A stretch of 64,000 nt of DNA from Pratylenchus scribneri. Lineage: Eukaryota > Nematoda > Chromadorea > Rhabditida > Pratylenchidae. Shown piece after piece: positions 1 to 11,913 of the stretch (position 1 is its first letter; each line of letters starts with the position of its first letter). The notes under the pieces were generated by a model. It was not told where the DNA came from and made no database searches. It was given only the letters and a program-made list of their open reading frames with translations. Position numbers and translations under genes: made by a program. The stretch is from assembly GCA_030063045.1 (NCBI GenBank), contig JAQSEB010000004.1, positions 992,001-1,056,000 on the forward strand, written 5' to 3'.

Positions 1-94
1 TTTTTATAGCTACAGGGAGCGAAAATTATGTTCTTTTCCATTTCAAACATGGAGAGTTGAATGGAGAAAAGTACCAATGAGTTGCCTTATTTTT

Positions 95-262
95 CCGATA
101 TCTTATTAGGAGGCATTAACATAACAAATATGGGAAGGCGATATTCCATTTAAAGTCCATAGTGTACTCTATAATCTTGGCTTATTAAATTTTATGTAAT
201 CAACTTATTTTACAACTCTAAAAGACTAAAAAAGCCACTTATAGAGGAGAGTTAATGCTTTA
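95..262. repeat. Truncated F1 foldback element
   Basis: The stretch has the F1 landmarks AGGCGATATTCCATT, then AAAGTCCATAGTGT, and later AAAGCCACTTATAGAGGA in opposite sense. The right arm fades after about 260, so this is a decayed or partial copy. It lies in what should be a PLC-beta intron. Nothing coding is visible in 1-365. Confidence 0.45.
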
Positions 263-429
263 AAATTGAATACAGCCCTTGAATTGATTCTCTCCTTTTT
301 GAACTTGGGGCAAATGACTTAGGTACTCAATCGTTAGTTTTTGGGGAAGTCGAGAAAGAGTGAATTACTTGATGGTACATTTCCAAATCGGATTCACAAA
401 TTTGGTGCAAAGATCCGGGCAACGCCCTA

Positions 430-2630
430 AATGCTGGAATATTAAATTGATTAATTTGGAGTACTTCGCTGCCAATATTTGATTCCCATTCAAATATGTA
501 TTATGGGAACTGTTGATAAAATAGTGGGCAATTGGCTGGTCCAAACATTGTTCACGCATTTCCATTTCCTTCCAATTCAATTCCCCACTCCAATGGCCCA
601 GCATAAAGCGAGCAAAACCACGAAAGGACAGAGTGGATTCTGATGAAAATTTGCAAATATTTTAAGGGGTAAATGGATGAACTTGTTGGTTCTAATTGGC
701 GAATAAGTCTTCGCACTTCGGAAAGTGTTTTGCGTGGATAAAGTTCCTAAAAGTCAATAATATTAAATGCGAATTGCCCTCCAAAAAAACATCATTCAGT
801 CGATGATCCCGTTGGGTTTCATTCAAGAATTGGCGGAATTGTTCTTGGCCAATTTCTGCATTTCCATGTGAACTTAAATTGGATGGAATATTCAAATTGA
901 TAGAGGATATTACATTCGATTGAATAATTCCATCAATTCGGGTCTGGGCACCAATTCCAAATAATGATCAAGCAATTTGGATGGCGGAATTGGCTGATCT
1001 AAGCCGGCTTTGGCGATGCCATCCCGTTCAAGAATTGGCGATTTTTGATAGGCACTTAAGGAGGGAGGGGATGGAATTTTTCTGATGAATGAATCAAACT
1101 TTTGTCCAATTGTTGTTGAATTCCCAATGGAAACAAGCATTGGAGTGGCCAATTTATGGAGAAGTTGAAGAGGCCAATTGGGGGAATGCCTTCGAGAAAT
1201 GGAAAGGCCAAAAAGGAAATCGACCCAAATGGTCAAAATTTTCTGAATTTTCTTTAAATAGAATTTGGGCGAGGATGTGGGGTGGATTTGGATAAAGGAC
1301 AATTGAGAAACCGCCAATTGAGTACCAGCCATTGATTTTTTGGCTCATATCTCAGTGAGGTATAAGCCAATTTTGGAAGGCGATATAGAATTGAAAAGCC
1401 CAAAGTTTCCTCTACAAAATGGCCTATTTTAAATTTTACGAAATTAAACTTTTAAAAAAATCCAGGCATTTATAATTAGCTTGAATATTTTGAGGAAAAG
1501 TTGCCTAATTTTATAAATTATTTTAAATTTTTCAAATATTAGTTAAGCCACTTTTTAAAGGAAATTTAGGGCTTTCAAATGATATATCGCCTTCATAGAT
1601 TGATTAATGCCTCACTGAGATATGATCCAAAAATGCAATGCAAATACTTAATTGGCAGAGAAGATTGGTCCTTTAATTTCCATAGCCCTTGAGGGAAAAT
1701 CACTCAATTTGATGGAAGGGAAATAATACGGTAGTGGGTATTCCCTCTTTCATTCATTTTGCTGATGAGATTAGAGGAAAGGATGATTTGTATTCCCTTA
1801 AAATGAGTGACAGTTGAGAGTACTGTATCGCCGATTGAGTACTTGCATTAGTTTTTGGTCTATATCTCAGCGAGACAGTGGCCAATTTAGGGAGGCGACA
1901 TACCATTGGAAAGCCCAAAGTGTCCTCTACAAAGTGTCCTTATAAATTTTATAAAATTCAAGCTTTTAGAAGTTACAAGCACTTAAAATAAACTAGAATA
2001 TTTTGATGAAAAGCTGCTTATTTTACAATATTCACAAAATACAAAAAATTTTTAAATTTCCTAAAAATTCTTAAGCCACTTTTTAATGAATATTTAGGGC
2101 TTTCCAATGACATATTGCCTTCCTAAATTGGTAGCTTCCTTGTTGAGTTATGGCCAAAAGAACGATAGAGATTCTCTATATGCGATATTCAATTGTCATG
2201 TTTCGGGTGTAATTGAGTGAGAGTGAGGGACTTGATTTTTATGCTGGAAATGGAAGAAGGAATGACTGCTGAAATCACGATTGGCCACAATCAACATTGA
2301 ACGGGCCCCTTGGCCATCCGCCAATCTGCAATCGGTCACATCATCCACAAAAATGAACCGTCGAATGCCAGACTAATTGGAAAATGAGGGATCGTTATAA
2401 ATTGGGCCAAATTTGCCTCCAAATGGTCCCAATAAATCAAATGGCCTTCGGGGTCGATGCGCAACAAAATTGGCGAAGGACCATGCCAAATTGAGGCATA
2501 ATTGTCCTCCTCAAAAATGGAGAGGGGAATATTCAAATTTGGGAATTTTTTTTTTGGGATTGACCTGATGGACATATTCAAATTGTTCCCCTTTGGAAAA
2601 ACATTCTGGTACCAACTTTTTATTCGGCAT
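430..2630 (-). CDS. egl-8: Phospholipase C-beta (EGL-8-like), N-terminal part, cut by window edge
   Basis: Seen: reading leftwards, the start at 2628-2630 gives a PH-like exon with LLRIDPEGHLIYW (about 2400-2470), then VTDCRLADGQGA (about 2295-2345), an EF-hand part with LVPRPELMELF (about 910-1000), QFLNETQRDHRLNDVF (about 780-850), and the opening of the X catalytic box, QPIAHYFINSSHNTYL, near 490-545. Known: this order (PH, EF hands, X box) and the phrase FLNETQRDPRLNE are typical of Gq-activated PLC-beta, which cleaves PIP2 to IP3 and diacylglycerol at the plasma membrane. The rest of the catalytic core, the Y box and C2 lie beyond position 1. Two foldback elements occupy introns. Its start is only about 180 bp downstream of the pseudokinase stop on the same strand. 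Assignment to the beta class is solid; exact exon borders are not. Confidence 0.85.
1336..1638. mobile_element. F1 foldback (MITE-like) element, copy in PLC-beta intron
   Basis: The left arm runs TGGCTCATATCTCAGTGAGG, then GGAAGGCGATAT and AAGCCCAAAG. The right arm carries the same words reversed: GGGCTTTCAAATGATATATC, then CCTCACTGAGATATGATCC. About 300 bp with long inverted arms and no coding capacity. This is the clearest copy of the F1 family. Confidence 0.8.
1845..2168. mobile_element. F1 foldback element, second copy in PLC-beta
   Basis: The arms are GGTCTATATCTCAGCGAGAC...GGAGGCGACATACCATTG and, inverted, CAATGACATATTGCCTTCC...TTGTTGAGTTATGGCC. Same design and length as the 1336-1638 copy, but clearly diverged from it, so the two are not a recent duplication. 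Confidence 0.75.
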
Positions 2631-2809
2631 TAATTAATAAATATATTTGGTATGAAATAAATTTATGAATTATTGGAAATGGTAAAAAAAATGTGAAAAT
2701 GAGAAAATCAACAATTAAACAGGAAATGGAAGGGAGGGAGAGGGCACACCCTTTTTAATATCACAAAATGTCAAAAATGAATCAAAAAAAATGGAATTGA
2801 ATGTATTTT

Positions 2810-4915
2810 TAAAGGAGGAAGCCGAGCACATTGGCCAAATCCAAAATTCGTTTTTCAGCTTCGATCACTCGAAAAAGTTGCGAAAAGAATGGACGCTGAG
2901 GCCGATCCGGGTTCAAAGCCTTTGGAATTATTTGGCTGAAATGAAAATAATTAATTTAAATTGAAGGAAATGGAAACGAACGCAATTGAATCGGGCGGAT
3001 GGGGGAGTCGACGGGAGGCATGCAGGAATATTTGCTTCCTTCTTCGGCTGAAAATTGAAAGAATTTAAAAGGCATTTTATTATTTTAATTTAATTAATTT
3101 ATTCTATTTTTCCCCCTAAACTCACTCTTCTGGCATTCCCTTTTGTGCCTCCTTTTCGTCCAAATGTCCCGGCAAATAGAATGGATCATCGCGGCCCGAG
3201 GTGATCGTCAAAAATTCAGCCAAACTTGAATAACTGCAAAATAAACAAAAATAAATATTTTTTAAAATCATAAAAATTACTAAAATTTTTTTTATCAAAT
3301 TAAATAAAATAAAATATTTTTTAAAATATTTTTTAAAAAATTCAAAAAAATTATTAAAATATTTTTTTAGAAATTCAAAAATTAATTAAAATATTTTTAA
3401 AAATCAAAAATTTAATTAAAATTACTTTAAAAAATTCGAAAATTAATTGAAAAATTTACAAAATTCGATTCCCAGCGAATTGACAATGCGTGAATATTTG
3501 CCAAATGAGAAGGGAATATGACCAAACTTGGGATACGCTGAAAGGAATATGTAATTGAATGGAATTTATAAGTGAATTGGACCTGTCAAATTGTCCATTC
3601 AGCAATGTTTCCGGGGGCAAATATCTTCAAAAAATAATAAATATTAAAATTGGCCATTGCCCACCACCCACCTCCATCCATCTTTGTATAAAATTGCCGT
3701 CGATTTTGTGGAATTGACCAAATGATTGTTTTTTGATTGGAAAAGTGCAAAATCGCCGGGGTCATTTTCGGTCCAAAAATCGGAAAGACGCAAATTTTGG
3801 AGGGAATCGAGCAAACATGAACGGGCATTCAGCCGACGATGGAGGATGGCCCTTTCCATCAAATAATTCAGTCCTTTGCCGGCCTTAAATTTTAAAATTA
3901 ATTTTAAATTTAATTTAATTCAGAATTAATTAAAAAATCAATTAAATAATTAAAAAATAATTAAATTTGAATAAAAATATTTATAAATAATTTAATGTTA
4001 ATTTAATTCAAATTCTCACCTGATATGCCCATTTGATGTATTGCCTGGAATTGAGTGGCCCATTTTGGTTGAATAATCGATCAAAAAGTGATTGGCATCC
4101 TTGGATTTGGTCAAAGCGAACAAAAATTAGCGGAGAATTTGTGCAAATTGAGGGAAGAATAAAAAAGTCGCGAACACGGATTAAATTACTGAAAAATAAA
4201 TATTAAAAAAAGGAAAAATGTGAATGACTTACCGATGGTCCAATTTAATCAATTTTTCCAAATCCTCCACAATTTCATTGGATTCTGCGAATTCTGGCCG
4301 GAGCGAACGAACAAATGATGGATGAATTTTATTTGGCTGTATGGTATCCCTCAAATCCATGCATTTTCCATAACCAAAGCGGCCGGAATCTGCAAATTTA
4401 AATTCATTTTAATTAAATTTATACCAAATATTTCTTACAATTTTGACGATAAATTGGCCGACTAAGGTGAAAATGTTCGCCGCATTCAGTGACAATATAA
4501 TTTCCTTTCTTTTTGGAGAAGAAAATGGCCAAATCCTCCAAAGAATTGAAAACATTTTCGGCAAATTCAAATTTCAATGCCGGTCCACCTTTCTGTAAAA
4601 GAATTCAAAAATTATTTATTAATTTTGGCTGACCTGAACAATGGAAATTGAGAATTCAAATATTTTGGAATTCAGTCGAACAGTGAGAATCAATTTTGTG
4701 CCTTTTGAATCCTAAAATAATTCCAAAATAATTAAAAATCAATCAATTTTGTCTACCTGTATCAGAAAATCGCCATCTTCCTTCAAAATTGAACGAATTT
4801 GGTCCAGCGAATTTGGTGAAGGATGGAAAAAAGAACAATTGAATAAATTGAATTTGAATGCTTGGAGTGGGCCAAATGGGAATTCGGAAATTTGTGATTG
4901 GTCATTTTGGACCAT
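2810..4915 (-). CDS. SH2 domain plus degenerate tyrosine kinase (likely pseudokinase)
   Basis: Seen: start ATG at 4913-4915, stop at 2810-2812, about nine exons. The N-terminus is SH2-like, with DGDFLIQDSKG where FLVRES is expected. The kinase part follows: a glycine-loop remnant GRFGYGKC, FVRSLRPE where VAVK is expected, YLMERAILHRRLNARSC (HRD changed to HRR, Asn changed to Ser), LRLSDFW (DFG changed to DFW), then a well kept C-lobe: YLPPETLLNGQFD, VWSYSLLIWQIFTHCQFAG and NPDRPQRPFFSQLF. Known: the SH2-kinase layout without SH3 is that of the Fer-like cytoplasmic tyrosine kinases that expanded in nematodes. Inferred: the pTyr-binding Arg, catalytic Lys and Asp, and DFG Gly all seem lost, so this is probably a scaffold or regulator, not an enzyme. 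The reading frame stays open across exons, which argues against a dead gene. Confidence 0.8.
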
Positions 4916-5518
4916 TGCAGTAAATCTTTAATTCTAAAATTTAATTTATGTGTTGGGTCTTTAATTCCCAATGAATAATGTTAAAGTTATTTTATATATT
5001 TATTTAATAAACAATCCGAAAATAATAATAATAAATGTATGAATATTAATTGAGGAATTTGAGGTTTGGAGACTTTGCTCATAAAGTTGGGATTTGGGAA
5101 TGAATGAAATAAAATTGAAAAATCAATGGGAATTTGGGAATAGGATGAATTGTCACTATCAAAGATGGGAATATCAAAATGCCAACATTCATTCAAATCA
5201 TTACCTAATTCCAAATGGCACCATATCCCGAACAATTTGCTAAATAATTGATTGATTGAAAGGACTAACCCTTAATCCCCTTCCGAAAAATTATCATATT
5301 TCTTCAATAAATATTTAAGTTTGAATCGAAACAAATTTATGAATAAAATAAAAATCAAAAATGGAAAAAACTTTATTAAATAAATATAAAAAATTTAATA
5401 AAAAAATAATAAAAATGATATGATAATAAATGAATGAATGGGCAATTTTAATTGAAAATATTGCGATGATGGCTTTCGGCATTTTTGTGGTTGAGCAGAC
5501 GAAGCAAAATTGCACACA
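4916..5518. other. Intergenic, nothing recognised
   Basis: About 600 bp of AT-rich DNA between the start of the pseudokinase and the end of the claudin-like gene. Only short open frames with no family resemblance were seen. It presumably holds the pseudokinase promoter and the 3' end of the upstream gene. Confidence 0.5.
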
Positions 5519-7404
5519 TTAAACTGTTGTTTTACCGTACAAAATTCCGCCCCCATCCGCCGTCCAATGATGATGATTGCCTCCAGCAGCCAATGGGGCC
5601 ATTTGCTCTCTGGTCAAAATTGCACTCTCCTCCACTGCCCTGAAACTGCGCAAAGCATGATAGGCACCGATGATACTACAAAAATGGAATAAGATTAATT
5701 TAAACTTTTGTGAAAATGTACCTGAGAATGAAAACAAGCATCAAAAGGATGCTAAAATGGAGGGAATAAATTTAAAGAATTTATATTTTTTTGGTCACCA
5801 GCTAATCACATAACAGTAAAATGCCTCGCCGATTTGTTGCTTTAAATTAAATATTTAATTAAAATATTCCCTAAACCCACTTCATATGTCCCAACAAGCC
5901 CCTGCAAAAAATGAGAATATTTATTGGGAATGTAATTAATTGAATTAAATTTACAATCACAAAACGGCTATCCACTCGATGGGCGGCAAAGAAGAATATT
6001 GCGGCAGCGGAGACGGCAAAAAGAACTGAAAAAAATGAATATATTTTAGGGTGGAATTAATTTTACATGCAAAAAATGCAAAAATTGAATGGAGAACGGC
6101 GCATCCCGGTGTACATGGGGCACAAAGTCCCATTGTGCAGGAAAGTACTGCGGATAAAAGGGAAAGGCCAATGAACACGAGGACAGCTTTTTGCCATCCT
6201 AAATTTGAGTCAAAGAATTACATTTTGAGTATTGGATTTCACCGTGGAATTGATGATGCTCTGCTTCAGCTGCAGCCGCATTCGAATCAATGTCGTGAAT
6301 TTGGGCCTGAAATTTAATTGAATAAATAAATATGGAATGGAATTAATGAATCTCTCATTTGACCAAAGGATTACCTCAATATTGTCGACTGCATGTTGAT
6401 CAAACTATAATTCGATATTCATCATTAATTATCAAGTAATTTATTGATAAATTACTTTATATGTGCAATGTAACGGCGATTTCTCGACGAAACCTTCGAG
6501 TTTTCTGCTTGTCGATGGCCTTTCTGCCCTTGTGCAATCTGTGTAGAGGCCATGCTAAAATGGAAAATTTATAAAAAAATTTTAATTTAAGTTTTGTGTT
6601 TTTGTGGCCATAATTCCTTCAAAAATGTGGCAATGTTTTATTTGCCCCAAACATAATTCCGCCTGTTTTATTGCCCCAAAATAATTCCGCCTGTTTTATT
6701 TGCCCCAAACATAATTCCGCCTGTTTTATTGCCCCAAACATTTATTTGCCCCAAACATTTATTTGCCCCAAACATTTATTTGCCCCAAACATTTATTTGC
6801 CCCAAACATTTATTTGCCCCAAACATTTTATTTGCCCCAAACATTTTATTTGCCCCAAACATTTATTTGCCCCAAACATTTATTTGCCCCAAACATTTAT
6901 TTGCCCCAAACATTTATTTGCCCCAAACATTTATTTGCCCCAAACATTTATTTGCCCCAAACATTTATTTGCCCCAAACATTTATTTGCCCCAAACATTT
7001 ATTTGCCCCAAACATTTATTTGCCCCAAACATTTTATTTGCCCCAAACATTTTATTTGCCCCAAACATTTATTTGCCCCAAACATTTATTTGCCCCAAAC
7101 ATTTTAATTTTCCCTCTCCTACAAACATGATGTTCTGCTTGGAATTCGCGAATGTCCACAATTTGCCATGAAGGATTTATGAGGGCAATTACCCCCAAAA
7201 TCATTGCAGTTAATAAAAGAAAAAGCTGCAAACAAAAAATGATTGTAATTCGGGGAATAGACAAACTGTAATGAGAATTAATGCCAATTGAGGACAACTT
7301 CTTCCGGCAGCAGCAGATTCCACTGCAGCCATTTCCTGTTGTTGAACCCCAACAAATTGATTATGGCCCCGTAAATTTTGCTGCTGGGCCTGTTGCATTC
7401 GCAT
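5519..7404 (-). CDS. Claudin/PMP22-like tetraspan membrane protein (clc-like)
   Basis: Seen: ATG at 7402-7404 and a Gln-rich N-tail (MRMQQAQQQ). TM1 is spread over two exons (QLALILI, then LFLLLTAMILGVIALI), followed by PSWQIVDIREFQAEHH. After an intron holding the 17-bp array come HGLYTDCTR, FDQHAVDNIEAQIHDID, TM2 (VFIGLSLLSAVLSCTMGLCA), TM3 (VLFAVSAAAIFFFA), VGTYEQQIGEAFYCYV, TM4 (LLMLVFILSIIGAYHA) and a short cytoplasmic tail ending TTV. Known: the clc-like proteins of nematodes have PAWQVV.LREF...HGLW.DC in loop 1 and four membrane passes, and belong to the claudin/PMP22 superfamily at cell contacts. The terminal TTV could be a PDZ ligand (inference). Extra upstream exons cannot be excluded. 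Confidence 0.8.
6630..7110. repeat. 17-bp minisatellite in an intron of the claudin-like gene
   Basis: The first few units are ~28-30 bp (CATAATTCCGCCTGTTTTATTTGCCCCAAA type, shortened here to its parts AATTCCGCCTG and TTTATTTGCCCCAAA). The array then turns into about 22 copies of CATTTATTTGCCCCAAA (17 bp), some with one extra T (18 bp). It lies between the exons ending EFQAEHH and starting HGLYTDC. The open frames through it (FICPKH or LFAPNI repeats) arise from the repeat itself. Confidence 0.95.
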
Positions 7405-10400
7405 ATTTTATTAAAATTGGTTGGCTGCACAAAATGGGGGACAGATTATTATTATTATTATGGATTATTTGTTCCGGGAATGGTGAATATTCGTCGACTT
7501 TCATTCATTCATTCCCTTGGCAATTTTTCTCACTTGGAATTCTAGGTTAATGCCAATGCCCTCCCGTCCCCGTTCCCTTTATTATATTCCCCTTTATAAA
7601 AATGGCACAAAAAATACCGATGGCCAACAACAATTTCTTAAGGAAGGAAATTGATATTTCTGGACAAATATTAAATAATAAATTAGTCTGAATGGATTTG
7701 TTGGTGGATGATGGCACAAAAATAAACGGAATGAATAGGATTTGAAGGAAAAGAATTGGTCGATCCGCTGCCAATGGAAGAGCCGAATTTGGGCGACGAT
7801 GTGTGATGTTGGTGATGAGGAAGAGGAAGGTGAAATGACGCTGGAGGGGAAAAAGAGGAGGAATTGCCCCGCGCACAATCGATTGCCATTCCTCCCACCT
7901 TGCCCATCCCCCATGCAAACACCTTTTATTCCCTCGCACCTTGTTTTGCATGGAAAGGGACACAAGGACAAACTATGGAAGAGAAGGGATTCGCTTAATG
8001 TGGGGATTTGAGCTTGGGAAAGAGGGGAAAAGTGCCATTCCAAAGGGATAAAGGGGTGGCATTGCACTCTGCTGCTGTGGCTCTGGGAAATTACCGAGAA
8101 TGACCCGTTAAATGGATTTAAGGGTGAGATAAGCAAGAAAGGAACGTAGGTTGGAAAAAAAAGAATTGGCCATAAAATGTTTTTTATTTGATTTTCAATT
8201 TATTCCCTCATTCTCTCTTTTTCTTCAATTTGACTTCGTCATTCTTTCATCAACTAAATAAAATGTTATTTTTTACTTCTTCAGCTAATTGCAAAATGGC
8301 AAAGAAGGGGGCACAACATTCGGCCAATGGACAAAAATGTCCCAAGGGGATTTTGTGGCTTTTTGGGTCAGGTCAAAATGGATGGATGGAGGGGGAATGG
8401 CCAAGTTGGACGACGAATTGCTGAAAGCAAACGAAGATGTTTATGTTTTCTTGGCCGGAAATAATACAATTGTGCCCCTCACTCCCCTTCCCACATTTCC
8501 CCTTTTCATTTCCAAAGTGCCGCAATGAATTGAACCGTCATCAACAATTCGAAATATTCTTTAAAATAATTTAAGGAGGGCACAACACACTCTGCGTGAC
8601 CGAACACAATTTGACAATAGATTGTGGCCTCAACTCCCCCCCCCCCCCCCATATCCATTCATTTAGTCTGGATCGGATGTCGTCGGCCCCATGGTGGCCC
8701 ATTGGCACACAATGCCCTCTCCGGCCAATTAAGCCATTTTCTTCCCTTTCCATTTTCATTTGGTGTTCCTCCCCTTTCATTCCACAATTCTTGGCCCATT
8801 CATTCCATCCAATTCCCCTTTTCCACTTTTGCCACTTTCCATTCATTTCCCTCCATTCGTCACACTTTCCTCTTTTAAATCTCCTTCAATAATTTTCAAA
8901 TGTACCTCTCCTTTTGTTTTATTTAAAATTCTAAAAAAGGTCTTTTTTAAGTGCATTTTTCATTGCATTTTGAGGGTCACTTAATTGCAAATTCAGTGAT
9001 GGTTTCAAAAAGAAATGAACGGAAACATTTGGGAGGGACCTCCTTAATAAACAATAGGAGGATGTCCCAATGACGTTTGGGCATTGTTTTAGCGCCAAAA
9101 TTCCAAAAATGGCTTCACACCTGACTGAATGAATGGTCGACCTTTGTCCTCCTCCGTCTCATCCAGAGAGCAACCATTCAACATATTTTTTGTCGAATTT
9201 CGAAGAAAATAAATATAAATTTGTGTTCTGAAAAGGATGTTTCCATTCCATCCCTTTCATCATTCCCATGATTCATTCATTCATTACCATTTCCCCTTCT
9301 TCAAATTTATTCATCAAAATTGAACTCGCCTTCCGGTAAACTTCAATGCCTCCTCCCCTTTCTTTTCAGGGGCCATCGAACATTTTGAATGAATGTGGGA
9401 AAAAACAGGAAAATGCCAAAAGGGATTTGAGGGGAGGGAAAGCGGCCATTTGGCACAAAATGGGGGACACGGGATTTGTGCTTGAGGGCATATTCATATT
9501 CAGTCAGAATCAGAAGTCACAGAAGAAGCCAACTAATTAAAAAACATCAATTTAGGCCTCACCAAATTGGAGGAGGATTATGGCCCGAAATTAAGAATCC
9601 AAAAAGAATTGAAAGGAAATGGACGGGGAGGCGAGCGACTTTCGCTAGTGTCCCTATCGGATGTCCTCGCGGCCGGCCCTTTTTGGGCTTTGTCTTTTTG
9701 TGGCCTTCACTCGGCAGGAGATTTCCCCTCATTCGATGGCCCTCCTCCCCTTATGGCCCATTCCGCCCCAATGCCATCCCCCCTCCTCCCTTCATTGTGC
9801 CGTCGACTTGTGCCGCCGATTGGCCAACGCCCACCGGCGCACCATCGTGGAGGGGAAGGAAGGGGATGGCCATGGCCAACACAAATGTGCCCGTACCAAT
9901 GCCATTCGAGATCCCCACTTTCCCCATTCATTCATTCCTGAATGCCATCCCCTACCCCTCCCTTCAATTCCACTTTCCTTTTCGAATCCCCTCCTTCAAT
10001 TCCCCCATTCCCATTTTTGGCCTTTTAAATTCCAAACTTGACCATTTCACCCGCCTAATCCCCCCCTCCATCATTTCCATCCATCTAAATGGCTTCCACC
10101 TCCGCCGTCCTTTTGGCCCATAAAAATATGTTCCCCTCCCTTTCACTTCATCATCATATGGCCGAACACTTTTTCCTCTCTCATTTACCATAAAAATGAA
10201 TGAATGGCTTGGATGATTAGGTGGCCGGAACTGCAAGAAAATGAGAGGGAAAAAGGATGCAATCAACTAATGGGCACCTCCTTCGCAATGGATATCCCCC
10301 TCCCTTCCTTTCCACAAACCAACTTATCCTTTTCGCCTCAAACTAAAAGTCTGAACTCTTCTCATTTTGTTGGTACTTTCCCCTCACATAATTCGTTTAG

Positions 10401-10959
10401 GCCAACACCAAAATAAGACGGTTCTTTTGAGAAAATCCTCGGCATATTTATCACAATTTTCGTCCTAAACTGCCAATTGATGCTTTTCCCCCATCCTTCG
10501 CCTTCTTTCATTGCCATCAGTTTGGCCCAAAATGATGGCCTCTTATAAATGTCATGGATTTGTGCCCAACCCCACATTTTGTTTTTATTTTCGCGTCATT
10601 CAATGTTCCATTCATTTTTCAATCTTTTCCAAATACAAATTTTCTGCCAATTCTTCTCCAGTATTTTGTTTTTTTTTTCTTCACGCCATTTCCCATAAAT
10701 TCCCATTCCGCGCATTCAAATTTCCACCCACCCAGCCAACTTTGCTTCCGCCTGGGAATGTATCAACATTTTTTTAGTCCATTGCGTGCCATTTTCCTTC
10801 CCCATCCAAATCCCATTTTGGAATCACAAAATCACATTGAAATCAATCCGAAAATCGAAATAATTTGTACCCCCAAATTATTCCTTTCAGCCGTCTACAA
10901 ATTCGAATATCGCCGCCTCCCAATCCAACATTCTCTTTGTTTCGGCCATTATTCCAAAA
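7405..10959. other. Long pyrimidine-rich intergenic region
   Basis: About 3.5 kb with no gene I can support. Much of it is C/T-rich on the plus strand (notably 8590-8900 and 9690-10800), with repeated CATTCATTC/CCATTCC words and a run of C at 8638-8650. This composition keeps stops rare on the plus strand and creates long spurious open frames. It separates the divergently transcribed claudin-like gene and flp-6 and so presumably contains both promoters. A 5' exon of flp-6 could hide here. Confidence 0.5.
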
Positions 10960-11442
10960 ATGCATTCGCCAATTCGAAACACAAATTTGTTGTCAATTTC
11001 GCCAATTTTGATGGCATTATTTGCCCTCCTCCTCCCATCCCTTCTCTTTTTCACAACAAATGCGCAGCAACAATCATCGTCGGCAGATTTGGCTGCTGCC
11101 TCCATGTTGGCACAATCTTTATGCCAACAATTCCCGGGCCTTGATGGTTGCCAACCACCGCAGATGGAAAAACGCAAATCCGCTTATATGCGATTCGGAA
11201 AAAGGAAGAGCGCCTATATGAGGTGAAAATGAATGAATTGGAGGATGAATTTGAATATTTTTGAACAGATTCGGAAAGAGGTCAGGAATGGAGGAAGAAA
11301 GTTTGGGAATGATGGAAGAACCAATGGAGAAACGAAAAAGTGCGTACATGCGATTTGGGAAGAGGAAGAGCGCATATATGAGGTGAAAATAAAAATGAAT
11401 GGGGGAAATAAATGAATTAAATTTAGATTTGGACGAAAATGA
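10960..11442 (+). CDS. flp-6: FMRFamide-like neuropeptide precursor FLP-6 (KSAYMRFamide)
   Basis: Seen: three exons, 10960-11222, 11269-11382 and 11427-11442. The N-terminus is a signal peptide (core ALFALLLPSLLFFTTNA; Met at 10960 or 11011). A spacer rich in Ser, Ala and Gln follows, then KR-flanked copies of KSAYMRFG: two before intron 1's end, two more around intron 2, the last closing as FGRK and a stop. Known: C. elegans flp-6 and its orthologues encode repeated KSAYMRFamide; Gly donates the amide after cleavage at KR/RK. The peptides are released from neurons and act on G-protein-coupled receptors. Both introns interrupt the peptide at the same point, between MR and FG, in the same phase. 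Four copies in total. Confidence 0.95.
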
Positions 11443-11913
11443 ACAGAGAAATAAGCGCCGGAATATTGTAGTCGAAGAATTGTTTGGCATTTTTGGATGT
11501 GAAGAAGGAATTGGCCAAAAAAATTGGACATTTTTGACATAAAATCAATCAATTTTCTCCCCTTTTTCCTTTAACTAATGTTTTATTCCCGACAATGGAT
11601 TTTAAATAAGAAAAAAAAGTCAATTTTTGTGCATTGCATTCACCAAAAATAATTTATCCATTCATTCATTCAATTCATTCATTCATTCATTCTCCCATGA
11701 AAATGCCCGCAGAGGAACTCATTTTTTGTTTTCGCTCATTCGGAATGCATTGGGCCAAATGAGGCAAAATGATGAAAAGGGGTAAAACTGGAAGGGGATT
11801 TTTGGGGATTTATTGAAAATGGTTGGGAAATGCGCAGATTGGGAAAATAATTCTATGGAACATTATTTGTAAGCAATGGAATATTTGAATGCATTTAAAG
11901 GTGGAATTAAATT

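Noticed and set aside
6671..7171. Open frames with LFAPNI/YLPQTF repeats
   Set aside because: Product of the 17-bp minisatellite, which reads open in all three plus frames and sits in an intron of a supported gene.
7547..8136. 138-180-codon minus-strand frames
   Set aside because: Ser/Phe/His-rich translations of biased sequence, overlapping each other in different frames, no motif or splice support.
9476..10123. 215-codon plus-strand open frame and overlapping ones
   Set aside because: Pyrimidine-rich DNA with few stops; overlapping frames equally open; no motif recognised.
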